64,000 bases of DNA from Amycolatopsis sp. NBC_01480 (GCF_036227205.1 NZ_CP109442.1:9920001-9984000); one strand, 5' to 3'. Positions 8,142 to 20,055 are shown, counted from the stretch's first letter. Notes: generated by a model from the letters alone, not told the origin. Program-made: numbers and translations.

Positions 8142-8702
8142 GTGAGTGCCGCCGAAGTCCGTCCCGCGACCCCGTCCGACGCCGCCGAGATCGCCCGGAT
8201 CCAGCGGCTGACCTGGCGGGCGGCGTACACCGACCTGCTGGGCGCCCAGGCCATCGACGAACTCGACGCCGCCGACCTCGAAGGCACCTGGGCCGAGACG
8301 ATCGAGTTCCCCGGTTCGCTGGTCTACCTGGCTGCCGAGGGCGAGTTCACCGTCGGCTACTGCGTGGCCGGCCCGGCGCCCGAGCAGGAGGCCGCGGCCG
8401 CGGACGGCAGCGCACCCGAGGACGCCGACGCCACCGGGCTCATCGCGGCGCTGGTCGTGGAGCCGCGCTGGGGCCGTCGAGGACACGCCGGGCGCCTGCT
8501 CGGGACCGCCGCCGCCGCGCTGCGCGAGGCCGGCCTGGACCGCGGCATCGCCTGGGTCGCCCAGTCCGACCACGCCACCCTGGGCTTCTACCGCCGCACC
8601 GGCTGGGCGCCCGACGGCACCGTTCGCACCCTCGACACCGGCAGCGGCATGCTGCGCGAAGTCCGGCTCACCGGCACGCTACGGCTGGAGCTCACGCACT
8701 GA
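8142..8702 (+). CDS. GNAT-family N-acetyltransferase
   Basis: A 186-residue GCN5-type acetyltransferase. Motif A appears as LVVEPRWGRRGHAGRLLGTAAAAL (about residues 103-126), giving the acetyl-CoA pyrophosphate loop RRGHAG. FYRRTGW (about 149) is the usual motif B end. The substrate cannot be predicted. GTG at 8142 has no ribosome site and is probably the transcript start. Its last 24 bases overlap the 3' end of the convergent GtrA gene. Confidence 0.88.
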   Translation: MSAAEVRPATPSDAAEIARIQRLTWRAAYTDLLGAQAIDELDAADLEGTWAETIEFPGSLVYLAAEGEFTVGYCVAGPAPEQEAAAADGSAPEDADATGLIAALVVEPRWGRRGHAGRLLGTAAAALREAGLDRGIAWVAQSDHATLGFYRRTGWAPDGTVRTLDTGSGMLREVRLTGTLRLELTH

Positions 8703-9164
8703 CTCCGTGCGCGGGGCGAACACCACCCAGCGCAGCACGCAGTACATGAACACGCCCTCGCAGGCGCCCGCGACCAGCCGCGCCAGGTGGTACTCGACGC
8801 CCAGCGCGCTCAGCCCGGCCCCCACGCCGAGCAGGAACGCCGCGTAGTTCACGCCGATCGCCACGACGTAGAGCACCGCCTGCCGGCCCACCGGCGCGTG
8901 CGAGCGGAAGTTCAGCGCGCGGTTCAGCACGAAGCTCAGCCCGAACGCCACCACGTACGACACGCTGATGGCCAGCCACACCGGCCAGCCGAGCCCGCCG
9001 TGCAGCAGGGTCAGCAGGAGCAGGTCCACGCCGAAGGTGCAGCCGTTGATCACGGCGAAGCCGAGGAAGCTCGGCGCCACGATCCGGGACAGGCCGAACG
9101 GCAGCACCCGCACGACCGCCGCGCAGGCACCGGCGAAGCGATCGGCGAAACTCGCGTCGGTCAC
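8679..9164 (-). CDS. GtrA-family membrane protein
   Basis: This 161-residue protein has four transmembrane helices with the GtrA/DPMS pattern, including FVLNRALNFRS after helix 2 and a C-terminal RWVVFAP. GtrA proteins are thought to help move or retain polyprenyl-linked sugars during cell-envelope glycan synthesis. The GTG start at 9164 is chosen because the upstream sequence leaves the family. No glycosyltransferase is adjacent, so its partner is unknown. It is divergent from the membrane gene at 9329. Confidence 0.85.
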   Translation of the reverse strand: MTDASFADRFAGACAAVVRVLPFGLSRIVAPSFLGFAVINGCTFGVDLLLLTLLHGGLGWPVWLAISVSYVVAFGLSFVLNRALNFRSHAPVGRQAVLYVVAIGVNYAAFLLGVGAGLSALGVEYHLARLVAGACEGVFMYCVLRWVVFAPRTESVRELQP

Positions 9165-9241
9165 CTGGCCAGACTGGCAGCGGCAGGTGGCCGGAAACCG
9201 ACGTCCACGTGATCTTCTGGTGGCCGCCCCCGGCCGAAGAG

Positions 9242-9283
9242 GGGGGTTAACCCCCGTGACCTTTTCGTGACGGCTGCTAGCTT
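9242..9283 (+). promoter_or_regulatory. Promoter and palindrome upstream of the VTT-like gene
   Basis: GGGGGTTAACCCCC (9242-9255) is a perfect 14-base palindrome directly in front of a GTGACC (9256-9261), 16-base spacer, TAGCTT (9278-9283) promoter candidate. Transcription from here would reach the gene at 9329 with a leader of about 40 bases. The palindrome could be an operator; no binder is known. Confidence 0.45.
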
Positions 9284-9328
9284 GGAATGACCGGAATCAC
9301 CGAGAATCACTCACCGGGGGGAGGCACG

Positions 9329-9850
9329 ATGGGCTGGCTGCTGATCACCTTCGGCGTCGCGTTCGGCTCGGCCATCGTGCCGCTGGTGAACGCCGAGCTG
9401 TTCGTGGTCGGGCTGTGCGCGAGCCAGCACAACCCGCACTGGCTGTGGCTGGGCGCGGCCGTGGCGGCCGGGCAGATCGCCGGGAAGCTGCTGTACTTCC
9501 TCGCCGCGCGCGGCAGCATCAAACTGCCGAAGTTCCTGCACGATCGCCTGCACCGGGTCCGCGAACGGCCACCGACGGAGCGCCGGGAGCGCTGGCACCG
9601 CCGGACGAAAGTGCTGCGCAGCAAGGTCGAAGCCCTGCGTGAGCGCTGCCAGCGCCACCCGAACTGGATGGCGGGCACCTACGGGGTCAGCTCGCTGGTC
9701 GGGCTGCCGCCGTTCATGGCCACCAGCGTACTGGCCGGGATGGTGCGGATGCGGATGAGCACGTTCCTCGCCGCCGGCCTGGCCGGGCGCTGGGTGCGGT
9801 TCAGCCTGCTCGCCGCGTCCCCCGCGCTGTTCGCCGGCTGGCTGCACTGA
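9329..9850 (+). CDS. Small VTT/DedA-like (YqaA-type) membrane protein
   Basis: A 173-residue membrane protein. Its N-terminus shows hydrophobic segments around AFGSAIVPLVNAELFVVG, then GAAVAAGQIAGKLLYFLAAR. The remainder (VSSLVGLPPFMATSVLAGMVRMRMSTF...GRWVRF) resembles DedA/VTT-fold proteins, which move lipids across the membrane. A basic cytoplasmic loop (about residues 65-110) is long for the family. ATG at 9329 follows GGGGGGAGG; the earlier in-frame ATG at 9287 lies in the promoter region. Assignment is by pattern only. Confidence 0.6.
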   Translation: MGWLLITFGVAFGSAIVPLVNAELFVVGLCASQHNPHWLWLGAAVAAGQIAGKLLYFLAARGSIKLPKFLHDRLHRVRERPPTERRERWHRRTKVLRSKVEALRERCQRHPNWMAGTYGVSSLVGLPPFMATSVLAGMVRMRMSTFLAAGLAGRWVRFSLLAASPALFAGWLH

Positions 9851-9906
9851 CGCAGCACGGATCTGCTGCCGAAGCAACCCCTATTGAGCGCCGACCCCTG
9901 TTTTCG

Positions 9907-12467
<2,561 letters not shown>

Positions 12468-12480
12468 TTACTCACATGCC

Positions 12481-12520
12481 GTGAAGGCCCCCTTACCAGC
12501 GCGGGTAAGGAGGCCTTCAC
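12481..12520. repeat. AAGGCC palindrome (copy B) between pnp and pepR
   Basis: GTGAAGGCCCCCTTACC pairs with GGTAAGGAGGCCTTCAC around a short loop, with one mismatch. It sits 38 bp behind the pnp stop and 20 bp before the M16 protease start. It could reduce read-through or stabilise the pnp transcript 3' end, and belongs to the family also seen at 2311, 18531 and 50259. Confidence 0.7.
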
Positions 12521-12557
12521 GGACAACTGCTGCTACGCGCTGTGGCGAAGCGGTGTC

Positions 12558-14828
12558 TTACTTGGCTTCGGCCTTGTCGGCCTCGGCCGGGGCGTCGGTC
12601 GAGTCGGCGGCCGGGGCAGCCTCCTCTTCCTTGACCACGATCAGGCTGATCTTGCCGCGGTTGTCGATGTCGGCGATCTCGACGCGGAGCTTGTCGCCCA
12701 CGTTGACCACGTCCTCGACCTTGTTGATCCGCTTGCCGTTGCCCAGCTTGGAGATGTGCACCAGGCCGTCCTTGCCCGGCAGCAGCGAGACGAACGCGCC
12801 GAACGCGGCCGTCTTCACCACGGTGCCGAGGAAGCGCTCGCCGACCTTGGGCAGCTGCGGGTTGGCGATGGCGTTGATCAGGTCGATCGCCGCCTCCGCC
12901 GACGGGCCGTCGGCCGCGCCCACGTAGATCGTGCCGTCGTCCTCGATGGAGATGTCGGCACCGGTCTGCTCGGTGATCGAGTTGATCATCTTGCCCTTCG
13001 GGCCGATGACCTCGCCGATCTTGTCCACCGGGATCTTCACGCTGGTGACGCGCGGCGAGTACGGGCTCATCTCGTCCGGGCCGTCGATGGCCTCGTTGAT
13101 GACCTCGAGAATGGTGAGCCGGGCGTCCTTCGCCTGCTTCAGCGCGGCCGCGAGGACCTCCGACGGGATGCCGTCGAGCTTCGTGTCCAGCTGCAGCGCG
13201 GTGATGATGTCCTTGGTGCCGGCGACCTTGAAGTCCATGTCGCCCATGGCGTCCTCGGCGCCGAGGATGTCGGTCAGCGCGACGTAGCGCGTCTCGCCGT
13301 CGACCTCGTCGGAGATCAGGCCCATCGCGATGCCCGCGACCGGCGCCTTCAGCGGCACGCCGGCGTTGTACAGGCCCATGGTGGACGCGCAGACCGAGCC
13401 CATCGAGGTCGAGCCGTTGGAGCCCAGCGCCTCGGAGACCTGGCGGATCGCGTACGGGAACTCGTCCCGCTTCGGCAGCACCGGCACCAGGGCGCGCTCG
13501 GCGAGCATGCCGTGGCCGATCTCGCGGCGCTTCGGCGAGCCGACGCGGCCGGTCTCACCGGTGGAGAAGGGCGGGAAGTTGTAGTGGTGCAGGTAGCGCT
13601 TGTGCGTCTCCGGGGAGAGCGAGTCGATCTGCTGCTCCATGCGGAGCATGTTCAGCGTGGTGACGCCCAGGATCTGGGTTTCGCCGCGCTCGAACAGCGC
13701 CGAGCCGTGCGCCCGCGGGATCACCGCGACCTCGGCCGAGAGCGAGCGGATGTCGGTCAGGCCGCGGCCGTCCATCCGGATCTTGTCGGTGAGCACGCGC
13801 TTGCGCATGATCTTCTTCGACAGCGCCTTGAAGGCGGCGCCGATCTCCTTGTCGCGGCCCTCGAAGGCCTCGCCCTCGCCCAGGCCGACCTTCGCCAGCA
13901 CGGTGGCCTTGACCTCGTCGGTCGCGGCGTCGCGGGCCTGCTTGCCGGCGATCTGCAGGGCGTTCGCCAGGTCGTCGGTCGCGATCGCGGCGACGGCCTC
14001 GTAGATGTCCTGCTCGAAGGCCAGGAAGACCGGGAACTCGCCGGTCGGCTTGGCGGCGTCCGCGGCCAGGCGCTGCTGCGCCTCGCACAGGACCTTGATG
14101 AACGGCTTGGCGGCCTCGAGGCCCTCGGCGACCGAGACCTCGTCCGGCGCCTTGCCCCCCGCGGCGATCAGGTCGAGCGTGTGCTCGCTGCCCTCGGCCT
14201 CGACCATCATGATGGCGACGTCGTCGCCGACGATCCGGCCGGCCACGACCATGTTGAAGGTGGCCTTCTCCAGCTGCGACCAGGTCGGGAACGCGACCCA
14301 CTGGTCCTCGATCAGCGCGACGCGGACGCCGCCGACCGGGCCGGAGAACGGCAGGCCGGCGATCTGGGTCGACGCCGAGGCGGCGTTGATCGCGAGCACG
14401 TCGTACGGGTCGTCCGGGTTGAGGCTCTGGACGGTGATGACGACCTGGATCTCGTTGCGCAGGCCGTCGGCGAACGACGGGCGCAGCGGCCGGTCGATCA
14501 GGCGGCAGGTGAGGATCGCGTCGGTGGACGGGCGGCCCTCGCGGCGGAAGAACGCGCCGGGGATGCGGCCCGCGGCGTACATGCGCTCTTCGACGTCGAC
14601 CGTCAGCGGGAAGAAGTCGAAGTGCTCCTTCGGGTGCTTCGACGCCGTGGTGGCGGACAGCAGCATGGTCTCTTCGTCGAGGTACGCGACCACGGCGCCG
14701 GCGGCCTGCTTGGCCAGGCGGCCCGTCTCGAAGCGGACGGTGCGGGTGCCGAAACGGCCGTTGTCCAGCACTGCTTCTGATTCATGCACAGTGGTTTCGT
14801 GCACGGTGACTCCGGTGGAGTCGGTCAT
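12558..14828 (-). CDS. pnp: Polyribonucleotide nucleotidyltransferase (PNPase)
   Basis: PNPase degrades RNA 3' to 5' by phosphorolysis and can add tails in reverse; in actinobacteria it was once called guanosine pentaphosphate synthetase I (GpsI). The 756-residue protein has two RNase PH-like domains (with FFRREGRPS in the first and [10 protein letters not shown] then FERGETQ in the second), a KH domain with VIGPKGKMI (about residues 608-616) and an S1 domain (about 672-735). It ends in an acidic Ala/Glu/Asp tail. ATG at 14828 follows AGAGGAGA. It is downstream of rpsO, separated by a hairpin-rich leader. Confidence 0.98.
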   Translation of the reverse strand: MTDSTGVTVHETTVHESEAVLDNGRFGTRTVRFETGRLAKQAAGAVVAYLDEETMLLSATTASKHPKEHFDFFPLTVDVEERMYAAGRIPGAFFRREGRPSTDAILTCRLIDRPLRPSFADGLRNEIQVVITVQSLNPDDPYDVLAINAASASTQIAGLPFSGPVGGVRVALIEDQWVAFPTWSQLEKATFNMVVAGRIVGDDVAIMMVEAEGSEHTLDLIAAGGKAPDEVSVAEGLEAAKPFIKVLCEAQQRLAADAAKPTGEFPVFLAFEQDIYEAVAAIATDDLANALQIAGKQARDAATDEVKATVLAKVGLGEGEAFEGRDKEIGAAFKALSKKIMRKRVLTDKIRMDGRGLTDIRSLSAEVAVIPRAHGSALFERGETQILGVTTLNMLRMEQQIDSLSPETHKRYLHHYNFPPFSTGETGRVGSPKRREIGHGMLAERALVPVLPKRDEFPYAIRQVSEALGSNGSTSMGSVCASTMGLYNAGVPLKAPVAGIAMGLISDEVDGETRYVALTDILGAEDAMGDMDFKVAGTKDIITALQLDTKLDGIPSEVLAAALKQAKDARLTILEVINEAIDGPDEMSPYSPRVTSVKIPVDKIGEVIGPKGKMINSITEQTGADISIEDDGTIYVGAADGPSAEAAIDLINAIANPQLPKVGERFLGTVVKTAAFGAFVSLLPGKDGLVHISKLGNGKRINKVEDVVNVGDKLRVEIADIDNRGKISLIVVKEEEAAPAADSTDAPAEADKAEAK

Positions 14829-14920
14829 AGGGTGTATCTCCTCTTTAGTTCCTTCGTACGACGCGAGTCTCCCATCCTGGGACCCGTTACGCCTGAGGAC
14901 GCTCGAGGAGTGAGGCCGGT

Positions 14921-14953
14921 CTTCGATCGAAGCCCCCGGGCCGTCTGCCCGGG
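14921..14953 (-). promoter_or_regulatory. Structured leader between rpsO and pnp
   Basis: CTTCGATCGAAG (14921-14932) is a perfect palindrome. It is followed by CCCGGGC (14935-14941) pairing with GCCCGGG (14947-14953). These lie 90-125 bp upstream of the pnp start. pnp leaders in other bacteria form RNase III-cleaved hairpins for autoregulation, so a similar control is conceivable. The 233 bp gap between the two genes also holds the rpsO terminator. Confidence 0.4.
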
Positions 14954-15019
14954 AACCACTACCGAGGACCGGCGGACGGTTCCTCCAGCGCGCTCGCGCC
15001 GCCTGTGGGTGGTACTAGG

Positions 15020-15054
15020 CCGAGGGGGAGCGACCGGCGGTCACTCCCCCTCGG
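15020..15054 (-). terminator. Terminator behind rpsO
   Basis: CCGAGGGGGAG (15020-15030) pairs with CTCCCCCTCGG (15044-15054), with further pairing inside the loop. It is 8 bp behind the rpsO stop and probably partial, since pnp follows on the same strand. Confidence 0.7.
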
Positions 15055-15061
15055 GTTACAG

Positions 15062-15331
15062 CTAGCGGCGCAGGCCGAGGCGCTTGATCAGCTCTCGGTA
15101 ACGCGCCACGTCCACCTTCTCCGTGTAGTTCAGCAGCCGGCGGCGACGGCCGACCAGCAGCAGGAGGCCACGACGGGAGTGGTGGTCGTGCTTGTGCTCC
15201 TTGAGGTGCTCGGTGAGCCCGACGATGCGCTTGGTCAGCAGCGCGACCTGCGCCTCCGGGGATCCGGTGTCCGAGTCGTGCAAGCCGTACTCGGCCAGGA
15301 TCGTCTTCTTCTCATCGGTGGACAGTGCCAC
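15062..15331 (-). CDS. rpsO: 30S ribosomal protein S15
   Basis: The 89-residue protein matches S15 throughout, including [16 protein letters not shown], the [25 protein letters not shown] 16S rRNA-binding segment and the basic C-terminus. S15 is an early-binding protein of the 30S platform. The GTG start is preceded by GAGGAG. The rpsO-pnp order is the usual bacterial one. Confidence 0.98.
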   Translation of the reverse strand: MALSTDEKKTILAEYGLHDSDTGSPEAQVALLTKRIVGLTEHLKEHKHDHHSRRGLLLLVGRRRRLLNYTEKVDVARYRELIKRLGLRR

Positions 15332-15459
15332 TGGGGTAACTCCTCATACTCAGTGCCGTGGGGCCCGGGCCGCGCTGCGCGGCCGGGTAGCCGGTCTCGG
15401 CCGCCACGGACTGCAGCCGGACCCGATCATCGAGATTACCAGCCGTGTGATCTGCGCCT

Positions 15460-15939
15460 TCAGGCGCGGTGCAGGCCGAATGCCGCGACCTCGCGGTACG
15501 GCCGGCCGTCGCTCGCCATCAGCACCACGCGCCCCGCGGTCCAGGCCCGGCCGGCGAACCCGGCGAGCCGTCGCGGCCACTCCCCCGGGCCGCTTTCGCG
15601 CGGGAACCGGGCGAGCGTGAGGTGCGGGCGATACGGCCGTTCGGACTCCGCGCCGGCGGCGTGCGCCAGGTCGGCGAGGCCGTCTCCCCGGGCTTCCAAC
15701 CACAGGACGCCCGGAAAAGTTCCCGCGGGGCCGAGCCGGACCTCGACCGGCGGCCGTCCGGCCAGCGCGGTGCGGAGAAAGGAGGTGCGCTCGCCGATGT
15801 CGGCTTCGCCGTAGAACGCGAGCGTGACGTGCCAGCCCGCGGGCTCGGCCCAGCGCAGCGCCGGATCACCGTCGCCGAGCGCGTCCGCCACCTCGGCGGC
15901 GACGTCGGCCGGCGGCCTGAGCGCGGAGAACAGCCGCAC
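15460..15939 (-). CDS. thpR: RNA 2',3'-cyclic phosphodiesterase (2H family)
   Basis: A 159-residue 2H phosphoesterase. The two HxTL motifs are HVTL (His37) and HLTL (His106), the catalytic pair that opens 2',3'-cyclic phosphates on RNA ends. Length and spacing match ThpR/LigT. The GTG start is 3 bp behind the upstream regulator stop, so the two genes form an operon. A small GCGCC/GGCGC hairpin overlaps its 3' end. Confidence 0.9.
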   Translation of the reverse strand: MRLFSALRPPADVAAEVADALGDGDPALRWAEPAGWHVTLAFYGEADIGERTSFLRTALAGRPPVEVRLGPAGTFPGVLWLEARGDGLADLAHAAGAESERPYRPHLTLARFPRESGPGEWPRRLAGFAGRAWTAGRVVLMASDGRPYREVAAFGLHRA

Positions 15940-15942
15940 CGG

Positions 15943-16416
15943 CTAGTGGCTCGCCCCGGCGCGGCGGAGCAGGTCGGCGATCGCCGGGAAGTCGTCGTCG
16001 AGGCGCTTGGCCGCCTCGGCCAGGTCCTCGTCCTCCGCCAGCTCGCGCAGCGCGGCGAGCACCGTCTTGTCGTCCGAGCCGAGCGGGATGTTGTCGCGGC
16101 CGACCGTGGGCCGCGCGTCGCGCACGTCCTCCAGCGCCGACTGCATCGCGTCGCGGTTGCCCGCCGCGACCTCGGGCACGAGGATCTTGCGCTCGAGCAT
16201 GATCATCCGCGCGAGCACCACCGGGTTGCCGATCTTCGCCCGCCGCCCGCTCATCACCTGGCTGAGCATCGGCGCGCTGATCCCGAGCACCTCGGCCAGG
16301 AAAGCCTGGGACACGTCGAAGGCCACCACCAGCCTGCGCACACGGTCACCGAGCGGCTCCCCGTACCACTCCCGCTGCAGCGCCACGTTCCGCTGAACGA
16401 TCTTGTGGTCCTCCAC
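15943..16416 (-). CDS. XRE-type helix-turn-helix DNA-binding protein
   Basis: This 157-residue protein has a cro/C1-like helix-turn-helix at about residues 26-66 (VVAFDVSQAFLAEVLGISAPMLSQVMSGRRAKI). A helical, acidic C-terminal part follows (about 110-150) and may be an oligomerisation or partner domain. Its targets are unknown. A GATAC/GTATC dyad just upstream is a candidate for its own operator. It precedes thpR by three bases. Confidence 0.8.
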   Translation of the reverse strand: MEDHKIVQRNVALQREWYGEPLGDRVRRLVVAFDVSQAFLAEVLGISAPMLSQVMSGRRAKIGNPVVLARMIMLERKILVPEVAAGNRDAMQSALEDVRDARPTVGRDNIPLGSDDKTVLAALRELAEDEDLAEAAKRLDDDFPAIADLLRRAGASH

Positions 16417-16447
16417 CCGTTCCGCTCCCCCTCAGCCCCACGTCGTC

Positions 16448-16466
16448 GATACCGCTGGTGAGTATC
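16448..16466 (-). promoter_or_regulatory. GATAC/GTATC dyad upstream of the XRE gene
   Basis: GATAC at 16448-16452 and GTATC at 16462-16466 form an inverted repeat with a 9-base spacer, about 32 bp upstream of the XRE start. It is a possible autoregulatory operator; there is no direct support beyond symmetry and position. Confidence 0.3.
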
Positions 16467-16541
16467 TTGCCACCGCGACGGCCTTCAGGTGACCGGAACT
16501 GCCCTTTCCGCCCCGCGGTGTGCCCGACCAGGGGAACACGC

Positions 16542-17510
16542 TCAGTCGCCGGCGGCCAGCTCCTTGCGGGTGCGGGCGACGTCGTCGTCGATCTGCGTGA
16601 CCAGGTCTTCGGAGCGGGTGAAGCGGACCTGGTCGCGCAGGCGGGTCACGAAGTCGAGCGCCACGTGCTGGCCGTAGAAGTCCTCGTCGACGTCGAGCAC
16701 AAACGCCTCGACGGTGCGCTCGCGACCGGAGAACGTCGGGTTCGTGCCCACCGAGACGGCCGCGCGCAGCCGCCGCCCCGGGTCCGACGAGCGCGTGAAC
16801 CAGGCGACGTATACGCCGTCCGCGGGCACTGCGGCGAACCGCGGCGTGGACAGGTTCGCCGTCGGGTAGCCGAGGTCGTGGCCCCGGCCGTCACCGCGCA
16901 CGACGATGCCCTCCAGCCGGTGCGGGCGGCCGAGCGCGTCGGCGGCCGCGACCACGTCGCCCGCGTCGATGCACGAGCGGATGTAGGTGGAGGAGAAGGT
17001 GATGTCGTTGGCCGCGCGGTCGCCCTCGGCGAGCGAGCGGCCCTGCAGCTCCGCACCGTAGGCCACGAAACCGAAGCGCTGGCCGAGCCGGCGCAGCAGC
17101 GCGACGTCGCCCGCCGCCTTGAACCCGAAGGTGAAGTTGTCGCCCACCACCACGGCCGCGGTGTGCAGCCGGTCCACCAGCACCTCGTGCACGAACTCGT
17201 CCGGGCTCAGCTTCGACAGCTCGAGCGTGAACGGCAGCACCGCGAACGCGTCGATGCCCATGCTCTCGACCAGTTCGGCCTTGCGCCGCAACGTGGTCAG
17301 CTGCGCGGGGTGGCTGCCGGGGCGCAGCACTTCGGACGGGTGCGGGTCGAAGGTCAGCAGCACGCTCGGCAGGCCGCGCTCGGCCGCCGCCCGCACCGTG
17401 CGCGAGATGAGCGCCTGGTGCCCGCGGTGCACGCCGTCGAACACGCCGATGGTGACCACGCACCGTCCCCAGCCGCCCGGGAGGTCTCCCAGCCCACGCC
17501 ACCGCTGCAC
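16542..17510 (-). CDS. ribF: Bifunctional riboflavin kinase/FAD synthetase RibF
   Basis: RibF converts riboflavin to FMN and then to FAD. The 322-residue protein has the N-terminal adenylyltransferase fold with IGVFDGVHRGHQ (nucleotide-binding GxxHxGH-like motif) and TFDPHP, and the C-terminal flavokinase domain with GYPTANL. GTG at 17510 gives the usual actinobacterial start QRWRGL; upstream in-frame sequence is not conserved in type. It lies 43 bp behind truB, the standard neighbour. Confidence 0.96.
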   Translation of the reverse strand: MQRWRGLGDLPGGWGRCVVTIGVFDGVHRGHQALISRTVRAAAERGLPSVLLTFDPHPSEVLRPGSHPAQLTTLRRKAELVESMGIDAFAVLPFTLELSKLSPDEFVHEVLVDRLHTAAVVVGDNFTFGFKAAGDVALLRRLGQRFGFVAYGAELQGRSLAEGDRAANDITFSSTYIRSCIDAGDVVAAADALGRPHRLEGIVVRGDGRGHDLGYPTANLSTPRFAAVPADGVYVAWFTRSSDPGRRLRAAVSVGTNPTFSGRERTVEAFVLDVDEDFYGQHVALDFVTRLRDQVRFTRSEDLVTQIDDDVARTRKELAAGD

Positions 17511-17553
17511 TGTCCTCAACTCTCCCCGCGCCGGTGTCTGCTCGGAGCCCACC

Positions 17554-18468
17554 CTATGCGGGGAGCAGGACCACCACCGACCGGGCCGCACCGTCGGTGT
17601 CGGCGGCCAGCGCGAGCACGCGGCCGTCGGGCGCGAACAGGCCGTACGTGCCTTCGATGCCGACCGCCGGGATTCGCTGGCCGTGCCGGACCGCGCGCGC
17701 GGCGGCCGCGTCGAGGTCGTGGCGCGGGAACGCGGCGGCGACGGCCGCGTCCAGGTCCAGCGACAGCTCCGGCTTCTCTTCGAGCTGGTCGAGCGTGCGG
17801 GCCTTGGCCAGGGTGAACGGGCCGACGGTGGTGCGCCGCAAGGCCCGCAGGTGGCCGCCGACGCCGAGCGCGGCGCCGAGGTCGCGGGCCAGCGCGCGGA
17901 CGTACGTGCCGGACGAACACTCGACCACGGCGTCCAGCTCGACGCGGTCGTCCTCGCGGCGGGTGGACAGCAGGTCGAAGCGGAAGACGGTGACCGGGCG
18001 CGGCGGGAGGACGACCTCCTCGCCGGCGCGCACGCGGGCGTACGCGCGCTTGCCGTCCACCTTCACGGCGCTGACCGCGCTGGGCACCTGCTGGATGTCG
18101 CCGGTGAGCGCGGCGATCCCCGCGGCGATCTGCTCGTCGGTCACCTTCGCGACGGCGCCGGGCTCCGCCTCGGTGAGGGTTTCGCCCTCCGCGTCGTCGG
18201 TGGTGGTGGAGCTGCCGAGCGAAAGCGTCGCGAGGTAGGTCTTGCGGTCCAGGGCGAGATGGCCGAGCAGTTTGGTGGCGCGCTCGATGCCGAGCACCAG
18301 CACGCCGGTCGCCATCGGGTCGAGCGTGCCGGCGTGGCCGACCTTGCGGGTGCCCATGATCCGCCGGGCGCGCGCGACCACGTCGTGCGAGGTCATTCCG
18401 GACGGTTTGTCGACGATCAGCAGACCGGGCGGCGGAGCGGGGCGGCGCGGTTCTTTCGGGCGGGACAC
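17554..18468 (-). CDS. truB: tRNA pseudouridine(55) synthase TruB
   Basis: TruB makes the universal pseudouridine 55 in the tRNA T-loop. The 304-residue protein shows GLLIVDKPSGMTSHDVV at the N-terminus and the catalytic motif GHAGTLDPMATGVL with Asp50. The GTG start is at 18468. It pairs with ribF; its other usual upstream partners (rbfA, nrnA, dinF) lie 5 kb and more away in this genome. Confidence 0.97.
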   Translation of the reverse strand: MSRPKEPRRPAPPPGLLIVDKPSGMTSHDVVARARRIMGTRKVGHAGTLDPMATGVLVLGIERATKLLGHLALDRKTYLATLSLGSSTTTDDAEGETLTEAEPGAVAKVTDEQIAAGIAALTGDIQQVPSAVSAVKVDGKRAYARVRAGEEVVLPPRPVTVFRFDLLSTRREDDRVELDAVVECSSGTYVRALARDLGAALGVGGHLRALRRTTVGPFTLAKARTLDQLEEKPELSLDLDAAVAAAFPRHDLDAAAARAVRHGQRIPAVGIEGTYGLFAPDGRVLALAADTDGAARSVVVLLPA

Positions 18469-18530
18469 GGGAGAAACCCTATCCAGACCGGGTGCGGCGG
18501 GCAGCGGGCAGGACTCGGCCTGAGTCCGTC

Positions 18531-18571
18531 AAGGCCTCCTTACCCGCGTGCCACGCGGGTAAGGAGGCCTT
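18531..18571. repeat. AAGGCC palindrome (copy C), perfect hairpin
   Basis: AAGGCCTCCTTACCCGCGTG (18531-18550) and its exact complement at 18552-18571 make a 20-bp perfect stem with one unpaired base. It lies 18 bp behind the MFS gene, whose transcript it probably terminates. It is the best-preserved member of the dispersed palindrome family. Confidence 0.8.
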
Positions 18572-18588
18572 AGCGGCGGCTCTGGCGG

Positions 18589-19911
18589 TCAGGCGGCGAC
18601 GGCGGGCACCGGGGCTTCGGGGACGGTGTCCCAAGGGCGGCGGCGGATGCGCACCGGCACCGCCTCGCCGCGGGCTTCGGCCGCGAACAGGTGCGCGCGG
18701 GCGCGGCGCCACCACACCAGCATCCGGGCCGTGCCCACCGCCAGCACCACCACGACGGCCAGCAGCGCGACGCGGAAATTGCCGCCTGTCCACTGCAAAA
18801 GCACGCCGACGGCCAGCGCGGTGATCGTGGTGGCGACGAAGCCGCCGACGTTCACCACCCCCGTCGCGGTGCCGACCCGGTGCATCGGGTTGTAGTCACG
18901 GGCCAGCGCGAAGCCGATCATCGACGCCGGTCCGCCCAGCGCCAGGAACGCGAACGCGGGCACCAGCACGCCCACCGGCAGCGGCCCGCTCCAGCCGAGC
19001 AGCACCGCCCACACCACCGCGGCGCCGCCGAGGTACCCGCCGACCAGCGGCATCCGCAGCGAGGGCCGGCGGCCGATCAACGTGCCCAGTAGTGGGCCGC
19101 CCGCCATCGAGCCGAAGACGAACACGGTCAGCAGCGCGCTGGCCGTCGCCGGCGGCAAACCCTGTCCCTGCACCAGAAACGGCAAACCCCAGAGCAGCGT
19201 CAGCACGTTCGGCGCGAACATCGTGGTGAAGTGCACCCAGAAGCCCAGCCGGGTGCCGGGCACCCGCCACGCCGTGCGGACCTGGCGGGCCAGCTCGGCC
19301 GCGCGCACCGGTTCACGGACCGGCTCGGGCACGCCGAGCGGGGTGTCGCGCACGCGCAGCAGCACGGGAACGCTGTACAGCAAGGTGATCGCGCCGACGG
19401 ACAGGAAGGTGACTGTCCATCCTGGACCGTCGAGCAGCAGCGTCAGCGGGACTGTGGCGGCGAGGTTGCCGATGTAGCCGACCGCCGAGGTGAACGACGT
19501 CAGCAGCGCGTACTGCCGTCCCGGGAAGTGGGCCGCGACGAGCCGCAGCACACTGACGAACGTCAGCGCGTCGCCGAGCCCGAGGACACCGCGGGCCAGG
19601 AGGCCGACGCCGTAAGTGCTCGCGAAGCCCAGCAGCAGCTGGCCGAGCCCGAGGATCAGCGCGGCGGCGGTGAGCACCCGCCGCGGGCCGTACCGGTCAA
19701 CCAGTACGCCGGTGGGGATCTGCATCGCGGCGTAGACCCCGACCTGCAGCACGGTGAACGTGCCGAGCGCGGCCGAGCCGACGCCGAAGCGTTCGGCCGC
19801 CTGCAACCCGGCGACGCCGAACGAGGTGCGGTGGAACACGGCCAGCAGGTAGACCGTGACCGCGGTGAGCCAGATGAGCCAGGACCGGACGGTGGCGCGG
19901 CCGGGCGACAA
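18589..19911 (-). CDS. MFS transporter
   Basis: A 440-residue, 12-helix major facilitator protein. DRYGPRR (about residues 71-77, the loop 2-3 motif) and PTGVLVD mark the N-terminal half; the C-terminal half has GTLIGRRPSLR. General shape resembles nitrate/nitrite-porter-like or sugar-phosphate-like MFS proteins, but no substrate can be named. The start is TTG at 19911, supported by GGAGGA seven bases upstream. It interrupts the usual dinF-truB neighbourhood. Confidence 0.85.
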   Translation of the reverse strand: MSPGRATVRSWLIWLTAVTVYLLAVFHRTSFGVAGLQAAERFGVGSAALGTFTVLQVGVYAAMQIPTGVLVDRYGPRRVLTAAALILGLGQLLLGFASTYGVGLLARGVLGLGDALTFVSVLRLVAAHFPGRQYALLTSFTSAVGYIGNLAATVPLTLLLDGPGWTVTFLSVGAITLLYSVPVLLRVRDTPLGVPEPVREPVRAAELARQVRTAWRVPGTRLGFWVHFTTMFAPNVLTLLWGLPFLVQGQGLPPATASALLTVFVFGSMAGGPLLGTLIGRRPSLRMPLVGGYLGGAAVVWAVLLGWSGPLPVGVLVPAFAFLALGGPASMIGFALARDYNPMHRVGTATGVVNVGGFVATTITALAVGVLLQWTGGNFRVALLAVVVVLAVGTARMLVWWRRARAHLFAAEARGEAVPVRIRRRPWDTVPEAPVPAVAA

Positions 19912-20055
19912 GGGTTCCTCCAGGAGGTAGCGGTTCGTCAGGGGAAGACGCCCACGCTGCCGCCTCGAAAGTTGTATCGCCTCAGCAAGCTCGAAACATA
20001 GCCGTTACCTGGGTGGTTTTCGCCACAGCGCCGAGCCGGCCGGTCCCGGCCCTGG

